A stretch of DNA of 64,000 bases from Halorussus rarus (GTDB lineage Archaea > Halobacteriota > Halobacteria > Halobacteriales > Haladaptataceae), in NCBI RefSeq assembly GCF_003369835.1, contig NZ_QPMJ01000001.1, positions 992,001-1,056,000 of the forward strand, in the 5' to 3' direction. Under the pieces are notes generated by a model that was not told the DNA's origin, searched no databases, and saw only the letters and a program-made list of their open reading frames with translations. Positions 44,671 through 52,280 of the stretch are shown here, one piece after another (position 1 is the first letter of the stretch; every line of letters starts with the position of its first letter). The position numbers were made by a program, and so were the translations under genes.

Positions 44671-45990
44671 TCAATCGTCCTCGGACAACAATTTTCGCGC
44701 CAAGTCAACACGCTGCTCTCGACTATCCACAATCGCATCGATGTGATTGGGAGAACTATACTCCGATGATGTGGTGGAGTGTTCCTGGGGCTGTGGAGTT
44801 GATTGGTCTGGTTCGTCCGCATAGGGATTGAACCCCTCTTCCTCGACCGCTCGCCGTGCGGTTTCGTTTACTTTTTCGAGCGTATGCCGTCGGCTCTCGA
44901 TGGTGGACTCACCGTAGGTCTGCTTCGTAGTCTCGATGTGTTCGTGGCGAAGTTGATCGCGTGCTTGCGACACGTCCTCTGTTTCTTCGATTGACTGTCC
45001 CAAGTTGTGCCGGAGACTGTACCACACAATCTTCCGGTTCTCGCGGTCGATGCCAGTTTCATCGCAGAGCTGCCTGAGTAGGTAGCAGAGATTCTTCGAA
45101 TTGTACGGGTTCCCGTCACGGTTGAGCCAGAGACGGTTCGTTCCGTCGTATTTCTCGTAGTGGCGACGCTCTTGCATCCACTTGCTAAGCAAATCGCCAG
45201 TTCGCTCTGTTAGCGGCAGTTCTGTAGTCGGGCGGTTTTTGCCGGCATCTTCTTTCGTGATTTTGAGGATGTTCCGCTTCGCGTCGTACCAGTCCGTACG
45301 CGCTCGCTTGACCTCAATCGGAATGATCCCCGTTTCCAGGGCCACGGCGATGAGCGAACCGACTTTATTGCTGGTGTCTGCGCGCTCCCAGTCTTTTCTC
45401 ATGACTTCGGCTTTCGGTTTCCCGAGTCGCTGCGCGACTAGACTATCGATCTTGTCGCGCTCCTCCTCGGACGTCTCGTAGTACGATGGCAGCGAACCGT
45501 ACTCCTTTGCCGCTTGGAGAACCTGCCAACGCTCTTTGAAATTTAGTTTGTCGGCGTGTTCGTGCTCACCGTCAGTGAAGTTGATCCGCGGCCGCCATTT
45601 CTCTGCCCCGTTCTGGTCGTGCTTCCACGCGAAGTACTTCTGGAGCGCATCAGCGAACTTCCGCTTGCTCGTCTCCGAGTACGGATCACCGCTCTGCGTG
45701 CAGATTTCGTCACGGTCCAACCACTTGACGATCAGATCCGCCTGATCGTGCGTGAGTTCCGTCGGGTCCGATGGGTTAAAGCGGTCGATGACGAATCTGA
45801 AGACTTGGTCAACGCGTGCGTGATAGTTCTCCGACAGCGACGATGACAGCGGCTGTCGTCGGTTCGGGTTCTTCCCCTTCGTCAGCATCCAGTTGTAGAA
45901 CTCGTCGAGATCGCGCTGTACTCTGCTCGCGTCGTCACTGAGTGACTCCGCAAGCGCGTTCGTGATCGGTTTTGGTTGGTGGTCTGGCAT
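44671..45990 (-). CDS. Integrase-like protein lacking first catalytic Arg
   Basis: A 439-residue tyrosine recombinase paralogue of the neighbouring integrase. Alignment by eye is clear across the core (AQRLGKPKAEV, SLIAVALETGIIPIEVKRA, KEDAGKN, IVWYSLRHNLGQS, LRHEHIETT followed by a Tyr). At residue 223, where the other integrase has catalytic Arg, this one has Ile (ATT). The box II Arg and nucleophile Tyr remain. A 70-residue Ser/Gln-rich tail follows. It may be a non-cleaving accessory or a decayed copy; being uninterrupted, a retained role is plausible. Confidence 0.85.
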   Translation of the reverse strand: MPDHQPKPITNALAESLSDDASRVQRDLDEFYNWMLTKGKNPNRRQPLSSSLSENYHARVDQVFRFVIDRFNPSDPTELTHDQADLIVKWLDRDEICTQSGDPYSETSKRKFADALQKYFAWKHDQNGAEKWRPRINFTDGEHEHADKLNFKERWQVLQAAKEYGSLPSYYETSEEERDKIDSLVAQRLGKPKAEVMRKDWERADTSNKVGSLIAVALETGIIPIEVKRARTDWYDAKRNILKITKEDAGKNRPTTELPLTERTGDLLSKWMQERRHYEKYDGTNRLWLNRDGNPYNSKNLCYLLRQLCDETGIDRENRKIVWYSLRHNLGQSIEETEDVSQARDQLRHEHIETTKQTYGESTIESRRHTLEKVNETARRAVEEEGFNPYADEPDQSTPQPQEHSTTSSEYSSPNHIDAIVDSREQRVDLARKLLSEDD

Positions 45991-46684
45991 CGAAGCACAC
46001 CGGGAAATGGACCGGTCATGTAAGTACCCTCGTAATCAACCGCTTCCGGTGCTTCCATCGAATGTATCCTTCCCCGGATAATCGCCCTATTCAGGGTCTG
46101 TAAGTTCTGTTTGGGGAATACGGTAACCGATCCTACGCCACTACCGGTCTCCACAATGGAATGTTTGTAATCCCGTGAAGCGATCCGTTTCCCGGAAAGA
46201 GATACCCTCGTCTGGCCGTTAACGAAATATCGATACCGGCCTAAAAGTGATACTAGAAAACCACATCTCCTTCTGGCGGTACCGATGGCGGGCTATCTGG
46301 CGGAATCCCATCAGGAATTGCCGGGAATATTGTGACAGCAGAGACTGCCTGAAACGACCGTCGAAACAATGCCCTCGACAAACAATCGCCCTCCAAAGAT
46401 CCCATCGTCGATGCCATGTACACGGCTAAGTACGTACTCAGGTACATACACAGGTACCTCAGTACCCACTGGCGAACACCAATGAGTAGGCAGATATGTA
46501 CTCGTCTCAGTATGTACGAACCGGTATGCGGAACTACGGAAGACGATAGATTAGATCTAACGGGTGTTCCGTCATTCCACTCGACTTTAGCAACCGCTTC
46601 TCAGGAGCTTCGCGTAGATTAGCCAGCAGCAGGGCTAAGAAATCGAGAATTTAGTCATTAAATAGCGAATACAGCATCTCAAGA
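45991..46684. other. Non-coding region with repeats, element interior
   Basis: About 690 nt without a supported gene, between the second integrase and the HicB-like gene (both on the minus strand). It contains palindromes CGTTAACG (46217-46224) and TATCGATA (46228-46235), a 12-nt-spaced GTAC array (46418-46465) and TTAGATCTAA (46551-46560). The density of symmetric sites suggests a regulatory or replication/partition site. Confidence 0.5.
46418..46517. repeat. GTAC iterons at 12-nt spacing
   Basis: GTAC occurs eight times in 100 nt: 46418, 46430, 46434, 46442, 46454, 46462, 46498 and 46514. Four of them (46418, 46430, 46442, 46454) are exactly 12 nt apart, giving units such as GTACGTACTCAG and GTACATACACAG. 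The regular spacing, near one helical turn, suggests cooperative protein binding. Confidence 0.65.
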
Positions 46685-47020
46685 TTATCCGTATCCGAGT
46701 AGTCCGTAGTCCGTAGTCCTGTAGGATTTCGCCAGTCGTAGCGTAGCATCACGTTGTTTCCGAATCTGTTCCTCAGACACATTCGGAGGCTCGTACTCGT
46801 CACCGCGTAATTCAGCGACCAACTCCTCGGCCTCCGGTTCGGGAACGAACACGTCGAGTGCCATCGCTAGCAGGTCTTCATCTGCGTCTTCGTAGCCAGC
46901 GAGTGCATCAGCCAACATCAGCAACGACTCCAGTTTCGTCTCTCCCTGCGTCGTCACTCCGGTCTCTTCGTCCGTAATCACGAACCAATCGTCTTCTCGC
47001 TCAATCGTAATCGTCGGCAT
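46685..47020 (-). CDS. HicB-like antitoxin-type protein
   Basis: A 111-residue acidic protein beginning MPTITIEREDDWFVITDEETGVTTQGET, a partial RNase-H-like HicB fold (beta-beta-beta-alpha with LESLLMLADALAGYE). The C-terminal 40 residues contain an EEQIRKQRDATLRLAKSY helix. No HicA-like partner is visible on either side, so it may be an orphan regulator. Its last codons lie in a 7-nt tandem repeat (CCGTAGT units, about 46694-46718). It is divergent from the PLD-ATPase gene, with 107 nt between. Confidence 0.6.
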   Translation of the reverse strand: MPTITIEREDDWFVITDEETGVTTQGETKLESLLMLADALAGYEDADEDLLAMALDVFVPEPEAEELVAELRGDEYEPPNVSEEQIRKQRDATLRLAKSYRTTDYGLLGYG

Positions 47021-47097
47021 GATTTTCTCAACAGCGAGGAATGGTAAGTGTCTCCGGGTACGGTTAGAGTGCACCACCCTATCACTCTGTGGCAGGG

Positions 47098-47105
47098 GTT
47101 TATTC
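47098..47105 (+). promoter_or_regulatory. TATA-like box of PLD-ATPase gene
   Basis: GTTTATTC about 26 nt before the ATG at 47128. It supports a leaderless start at that ATG rather than at the in-frame GTG at 47113. Confidence 0.55.
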
Positions 47106-47127
47106 GTGTTAGGTGAATGCCTCCTTT

Positions 47128-49404
47128 ATGAACGAACTGAGAGCGAATATCTCGTTCGACAGGTTCGCGGATATGCCGGAGTTCTACGGATCGGGTGCTG
47201 CGAAGTACCGCCTGGCGATGGTGAAAGAACGAGACGACTTCCTCGACCTGTTCGAAGGCGCTCGTCACGTGGATGCGGTGACGTACGCGGAGACGCCCGA
47301 GCTGATGGTGAAGATGCTGACCGAGTACGACATCGGGTCGCTGGACGTACTCATCGGGAACGCCGAGGACTACGCAGACCAAGTGAGCGAAGTCTCGACG
47401 GCGAGGTCTCTCGTCCGACTTCGGCAAGACGACCGGCTTACCGTTCGACTGAAGAATCGGAAGACCGTCCACTCGAAGATCTACCGGATCGTCATGCCGG
47501 ACGACACGGTGAAGCTCGTACAGGGGTCGGCGAACCTCTCGCGGAACTCGTGGGAGTACCACACGAACCAGATCTCGGTCTTCACGACTGAGGTCGGGAC
47601 TGAGCTGGACGAGGAGTTCGAGCGGTTTATCGACGAGTACCGCGAGGGGTACAGCGACCAGACGCTCCTTGAGGGGCTCGTTGAAGCGCTGGAGGAGGCC
47701 GATTCGCCGGAGGAGCGGGAGAACCGCATCGAGTACTGGGTCGGTGCGGGCGACCTCGACGTCAGTGATACGGCCGCCCTGAACCAGGATGCCGTCGAGG
47801 ATCTGAAAGACGTCGCCGACCAGGTCACCGCCGTCGTCGACGATCCCGATGAGGCCGACGAGACGGTCGCGTTCGTCGAAGAACCCGAGAACGCAGACCG
47901 CAGCGTCGTCGAACCAGACACTTCGACAGGTGAGGAAGAGTCCGACGAGGATGTGGACAGTGACCAGTCGCCGGATGTCGGGCTCGTGGAGTCGGACCAC
48001 GAAACGGAGTTGACGGATACGCTTGACCGGCCGCGGGTTCGCGCACCCGACGAGAAGATTCGGATGGGAACTAGCAAGGTGGACAAGGATACCGCGGACG
48101 AGTTCGGAGCCGGTCTCCGTGACCGCGGTGCGACCGTCGAAGACCACAGCATCACCGCGCCGCTGAGCGCGTACAACAATCAGGTCAAAGAATCGACGGC
48201 CATCCCGACGATGTCGGTCCTTCCGGAGGCCGAGCAGGTCGTGATCGGCGAGGACGACGAGATGATTCTCGTCGCCACCGACGAGCCGACGCCCGAAGTC
48301 CTGGATCACTGCCTCGAAACCATCGAGGACTACATCGAGACCGTCGAGAACCACGGCCACACGCAGTCCGAGACCGCAGTAATGGCGCAGATGTACGAGG
48401 CGTTCCTCTACGGGTTCTGGGCTCCGTTCGCCAACCAGTACGCTGAAGCCCTCTCGTCACCGTCGCGGACGCTGGATAACGTCCTCCAGCATCTCTACAT
48501 CGAAGGAAAGAGCGACGCAGGGAAGGACAAGCTCACCGAGTACATTCTTCGACTCGTCTCCGACAACACAGTCATCTCCGGTGTCGACGCGGACGAGGTC
48601 GGCGTAAAGGAGGTCCGTGGCGTCCGCGAGTGGGACACGTGCTTCCCGTACGCAATCATCGACGCGGAGAAAGAGAAGATCCAGCGGTGGAGCCCGATTC
48701 GGAACTACTGGGGCGACTGGACGCCGACCAGCGTCGATCAGCCGTGCCTCATCTTCACGACGAACGACGCGCTTCCGAAATCTGAGTTCCGGAACCGGAT
48801 GAAAATCCTGAGCATGGATGTCTCCTTCCCCTCCAACCCGGAAGACCCAGGCTTCCGCGAAGCGCAAGAAGACCTTTCGGACGTGTTAGAACGGCAGAAC
48901 CCGATCTTCAGTTACGTGGCCCGCCGGATGCTCACCGAGCAACCGTGGACTGACGGGAACGGTACTATCGAAGACGTCCGCCGCATTGTCCGCGAATTCT
49001 ACGACGAAGCGGGTCGAGAGCAACCCGAGTACTTCCCCGCTGACGAGCCGGCCGAAAAAACGTATGATACGGGTCGGTTGAAATGGCAGCGGGATATCCA
49101 AGGCGGCCGTGTCACGTTCGAGCCGGAGCCGAATGCCATCACAGCTGACTTCGACCGCGAAGAGTATGAGGTGTACGACTACGAGAAGCGCCTCCCCAAA
49201 CGATTCATGTCCGAGAAATCGTCCACAAGCGTCTATATCGGCGCACCAGAGGAATTCGCTGAGTGGATCGGGTACTCGGTTGACGAGCTACTGAATGGTG
49301 CTACTAAGACAGAATCTGATACCACCCAGCAAAATAGCGGCTCGGAAGACAACGTGGATGATAGCGAATCGACTGGCTTCTTCGCACGATTGCTTGGCAG
49401 CTGA
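47128..49404 (+). CDS. PLD-nuclease / P-loop ATPase fusion (copy 1)
   Basis: A 758-residue protein. Residues about 25-175 form a phospholipase-D-type nuclease module with one HxK motif: His115, Lys117 (VHSKIYR) and Asn136 in GSANLS. One HKN motif means a dimer would make the active site. An acidic linker covers about 210-310. The C-terminal ATPase has Walker A GKSDAGKD (Gly460, Lys466), then YAIIDAEKEKI and IFTTNDALPKSEFRNRMK, resembling SF3/AAA+ motif C and an arginine finger. The same architecture occurs in the minus-strand operon gene at 58695-60812. Confidence 0.85.
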   Translation: MNELRANISFDRFADMPEFYGSGAAKYRLAMVKERDDFLDLFEGARHVDAVTYAETPELMVKMLTEYDIGSLDVLIGNAEDYADQVSEVSTARSLVRLRQDDRLTVRLKNRKTVHSKIYRIVMPDDTVKLVQGSANLSRNSWEYHTNQISVFTTEVGTELDEEFERFIDEYREGYSDQTLLEGLVEALEEADSPEERENRIEYWVGAGDLDVSDTAALNQDAVEDLKDVADQVTAVVDDPDEADETVAFVEEPENADRSVVEPDTSTGEEESDEDVDSDQSPDVGLVESDHETELTDTLDRPRVRAPDEKIRMGTSKVDKDTADEFGAGLRDRGATVEDHSITAPLSAYNNQVKESTAIPTMSVLPEAEQVVIGEDDEMILVATDEPTPEVLDHCLETIEDYIETVENHGHTQSETAVMAQMYEAFLYGFWAPFANQYAEALSSPSRTLDNVLQHLYIEGKSDAGKDKLTEYILRLVSDNTVISGVDADEVGVKEVRGVREWDTCFPYAIIDAEKEKIQRWSPIRNYWGDWTPTSVDQPCLIFTTNDALPKSEFRNRMKILSMDVSFPSNPEDPGFREAQEDLSDVLERQNPIFSYVARRMLTEQPWTDGNGTIEDVRRIVREFYDEAGREQPEYFPADEPAEKTYDTGRLKWQRDIQGGRVTFEPEPNAITADFDREEYEVYDYEKRLPKRFMSEKSSTSVYIGAPEEFAEWIGYSVDELLNGATKTESDTTQQNSGSEDNVDDSESTGFFARLLGS

Positions 49405-49470
49405 CCGGCCCTTAATTAGCGATATAATCGGGTTTGTTTCACGAAAGTACCAACTCAGGTCTTGGTCAAG

Positions 49471-51741
49471 TCAGAGTTCTTGCTGGAGGATTACATGGAT
49501 ACGGTCTAGTACCGGGTTGCAGTTGCTGTTATTTCGTGCTGTTTGCCGCAATTCGTCGAACAACTCAGCCAGCGTATTCACGGTCTCATCCCTCATCTCT
49601 GGTGGATTAATCACTGGAACCTGTTCCAATTGGTTCGGTTCGATTTTATCGAGGCCGCCATCCCGCGTTTGCTTGTACTTACGAACAACCTCGTCGAAGA
49701 TGTCGCTATTGAGGTACGCTAGTAACGCTTTCAGTTCGGTCTCTGAAAGCGTGATGTCGTAGAAGCCGTAGCAAGCGTTTGTATTCCGCACATCTGTTTC
49801 GTTCAAGATGAACCTGAACTGATCTCGGCTCGCATTTTGAACGAGGACGCGAGTTGGATCTTTTCGTCGAGGACGGTACCAGTACGGACGGTTCGAGAAC
49901 GTGCTCGTGTCATTAAGCCCATATTCAATTACACCGTCTCGAAGGTACTCTCGCACGGCCGAGTACCCGTTCTCGATATCGGATCGCTCGGGCGCTTCTC
50001 TATTTGCCCCCTTCGAGAACTGGTGTTTGAAGTCCGCGATCGTATTCGGGACTCGGGGTATTTGATCAGGATCCAGAAGCCAGACGTCTTTCCCGTTCGC
50101 GCGTGCTTCTTGCCAGTTGAACTCTTGGTAGTCGTATCCGTCTATCTGACTCGGCTTACGGACGATCCGTGACAGGTGGCGTTCGTCAAGGTCGTTCTCC
50201 TCAACCTCCTGTTTTGACAAGCAGAAGAGATTGACTTCGCCTGTGGTTGGACCACGGTGGATGGTGAGGAACTTCCCAAGTTGTGGGAGGTGGCTCGTGT
50301 CGATCTCGACGGGGTCGAACAGTACCTGCCAGTTCTTCTTGGGGCGAAGGTCCGTCTGTGGAACACGATTGATGAAGCCCCAGTCAGTTGAACCCGGCTC
50401 ACCGTTTTCGACTGCCTCACGGATCATCTTCGACTCGACTTTCTCGTCGACACGAATGAAGTGCGTCTCGCCAGCTGTCTCACCCTCGGGTTTCGCTTCT
50501 AAGAACGTGAGCAGAGCAGTCGTGTCGGCATTGTCGAAGACACAGTAGCTCTCCGGGTTGAATTGTACGAACGCTTTGATTGTGTAGTTGTCGAGGAGGA
50601 ACTGCTTTAGCGACTCCCCGTATCGATTGCTGAGGAAGCTTTGCGGGGTGATGAAGGCTGCACGATCACCTGGCGACAGGAAGGCACGTGAATGGTAAAT
50701 AAAGTAGGCATGGAGGGGTGATCGAGCGCTTATTTCGATCCCTGTAGCCTCCTCCAGTTGCGTGTTAGTCCGTTCTTTGTACCAGTCCTGGAGTGCATCC
50801 CCCTTCGTGTACGGCGGGTTACAGACGATTGCATCAACATCCTGTTGTAGATCCGCAGGTCGGAGATTGAGAAAATCAGTTTCATTCAACTCATGCGGTT
50901 GCCCGGACAAGGTCAGCGCAGTGCTTCCCATGAGGAGTGCGAGTTGGCTCCGGTCGATCCCGTTAATGCGCGCTGGATCGGTACTCAGACGCCAGTCCGG
51001 GTGAAATGGACTAGACAGGACGCCGGCTCCCATCCCAGGATCCATGACGGTATCATCGCTTTCCCCTGCCCATGACTGCATTAACTGACCAATGTCAGGT
51101 GGTGTCCTGAACTGGCTGAGCACCTGTCGGCATTCCTTCGGAGTTACTGCCTCGTAGAGTCGTCCGATGTCTTCCGCGGGTTGCGTGGACGCAAGCAACC
51201 GATCTCGATTCTCGTCGATGACCTCCATCTCCGATTCATCGACATGGAGAAGGAAATAATCCAACACGCACTCTCCGAAACCTGGATTCGCCCCAACCTC
51301 TGCAACACTTTGAATTATCTCCCAAGTATCGGCAGGGAACTCCGGCAACTCACCACGTCGATGATGCCACTCATACACGGTGGCCTTTAGCAACCGGGTC
51401 AAGACGGCCTGGCGGGCGACGAGGCGTCTCCTAGCACTGGTAGTCGCATCATTCAACCCATGAGACAGACACCATGTATCGACTCGCCCGTGGAGTGAGT
51501 CTGGGATCTCAGCGAAGGCTGGTGCGAGTCGATCAGCTACCGTTGTGATGATCTCGGCGAGGCGGTCGGTGTCAACTGACCGGCTGAACTCGGGTATCCC
51601 GTGATCCTTATCTACCCACTGATGATCAGGCGCAGCAGGAGTTATCGGTGATATATCTGCCATTTCCGCCTTACTCAGGGCCAATTCCAGATCTACTGGA
51701 GTGTCTGTACGGCAGCGTCGAAGGTTCGTTTCATCTAACAT
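49471..51741 (-). CDS. N6-adenine-type DNA methyltransferase
   Basis: A 756-residue protein of the Eco57I/TaqI/HsdM-like gamma methyltransferase group. Motif I is DPGMGAGVL (Asp234) and motif IV NPPY at 308-311, with FRTPPDIGQLM just before motif I and ARSPLHAYFIYHSRAFL after motif IV. The C-terminal half (about 430-730) looks like a target-recognition region. No nuclease domain is evident, so it could be a solitary methylase or the modification arm of the island. The N-terminal 200 residues are helical and unassigned. Confidence 0.82.
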   Translation of the reverse strand: MLDETNLRRCRTDTPVDLELALSKAEMADISPITPAAPDHQWVDKDHGIPEFSRSVDTDRLAEIITTVADRLAPAFAEIPDSLHGRVDTWCLSHGLNDATTSARRRLVARQAVLTRLLKATVYEWHHRRGELPEFPADTWEIIQSVAEVGANPGFGECVLDYFLLHVDESEMEVIDENRDRLLASTQPAEDIGRLYEAVTPKECRQVLSQFRTPPDIGQLMQSWAGESDDTVMDPGMGAGVLSSPFHPDWRLSTDPARINGIDRSQLALLMGSTALTLSGQPHELNETDFLNLRPADLQQDVDAIVCNPPYTKGDALQDWYKERTNTQLEEATGIEISARSPLHAYFIYHSRAFLSPGDRAAFITPQSFLSNRYGESLKQFLLDNYTIKAFVQFNPESYCVFDNADTTALLTFLEAKPEGETAGETHFIRVDEKVESKMIREAVENGEPGSTDWGFINRVPQTDLRPKKNWQVLFDPVEIDTSHLPQLGKFLTIHRGPTTGEVNLFCLSKQEVEENDLDERHLSRIVRKPSQIDGYDYQEFNWQEARANGKDVWLLDPDQIPRVPNTIADFKHQFSKGANREAPERSDIENGYSAVREYLRDGVIEYGLNDTSTFSNRPYWYRPRRKDPTRVLVQNASRDQFRFILNETDVRNTNACYGFYDITLSETELKALLAYLNSDIFDEVVRKYKQTRDGGLDKIEPNQLEQVPVINPPEMRDETVNTLAELFDELRQTARNNSNCNPVLDRIHVILQQEL

Positions 51742-51750
51742 CGGGGTAGC

Positions 51751-51771
51751 CTGCCATCATGAATCTGGCAG
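51751..51771. promoter_or_regulatory. Inverted repeat at methyltransferase promoter
   Basis: CTGCCA (51751-51756) and TGGCAG (51766-51771) flank nine bases immediately downstream of a minus-strand TATA-like TTTATA (about 51774-51779) and just before the methyltransferase ATG. The position fits a repressor operator. Confidence 0.45.
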
Positions 51772-51790
51772 TTATAAACCCTCGCCCCCT

Positions 51791-51839
51791 GAGTCCGAGA
51801 TTCTAACGCTACAGGCCGTTAGAAGCCAAATTCGGACTC
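51791..51839. repeat. Two-tier perfect hairpin
   Basis: Outer arms GAGTCCGA (51791-51798) and TCGGACTC (51832-51839), inner arms TTCTAACG (51801-51808) and CGTTAGAA (51817-51824), eight-base loop. All 16 pairs are perfect, with a small asymmetric internal loop. It could be a structured RNA, a terminator region for the operon or a recombination site. Confidence 0.7.
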
Positions 51840-51912
51840 ACAGCGTGGACACCCAACTGACAGCACGACCATATCGCCAATAAGGGCAATTGAGTACCCC
51901 GATTGCCAAGAG

Positions 51913-52188
51913 TCAGCGGCGAATCAATGGTGAACCACCGCGCGCGCAGGCCGATATGGAAGGGAGTTCATCAATGAATTTTTTGTAATCCCAGTATAGC
52001 GCGAAGGCTTTCCAAAGACACGACAGAGGCAAGCCGAGAACCGCTCCTGAGATAGTTAGCCGGCCAGTCAAAGAATTTCCCATAGATTGGTGTCGGAGTA
52101 CCCAATCGTCATTCGGTGCCAACCCAACGAGATTGATTTCCTCTTCCCCGTGCCCCCAGCGGCCGACTTCCGAGTACGGATCGATCAT
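51913..52188 (-). CDS. Possible small protein, unrecognised
   Basis: A 91-residue reading frame from ATG 52188 just downstream of the AddA-like gene on the same strand. It has one hydrophobic stretch (about residues 50-68, GAVLGLPLSCLWKAFALYW) that could be a membrane helix and an Arg-containing C-terminus unlike typical acidic halophilic proteins. No homology recognised and no clear promoter; it may be spurious. Confidence 0.25.
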   Translation of the reverse strand: MIDPYSEVGRWGHGEEEINLVGLAPNDDWVLRHQSMGNSLTGRLTISGAVLGLPLSCLWKAFALYWDYKKFIDELPSISACARGGSPLIRR

Positions 52189-52280
52189 GCCAAATCGAAT
52201 CCCTCGCAGGCGGCTTCTTGTCACACATCCCCCGAACGTGGTTACAACGTGCGTCGAGAGACTTCGCGTGGTGTCAATAT

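Larger units (their letters stand above)
51742..52280. other. Region between methyltransferase and AddA-like gene
   Basis: About 540 nt. It holds the methyltransferase promoter, a two-tier hairpin (51791-51839), a weaker GGCAAT/ATTGCC repeat (51885-51907) and one possible small reading frame. No strong gene was recognised. Confidence 0.55.

Noticed and set aside
49471-51741. Type IIG restriction-modification fusion
   Set aside because: No PD-(D/E)XK or other nuclease motif was found in the 756 residues; only methyltransferase motifs and a probable recognition region.
52194-52212. TCGAATCCCT in the operon's downstream region, similar to the tRNA T-loop, as a possible attR
   Set aside because: Only about ten bases match the tRNA-Glu 3' half; the acceptor strand is not present.
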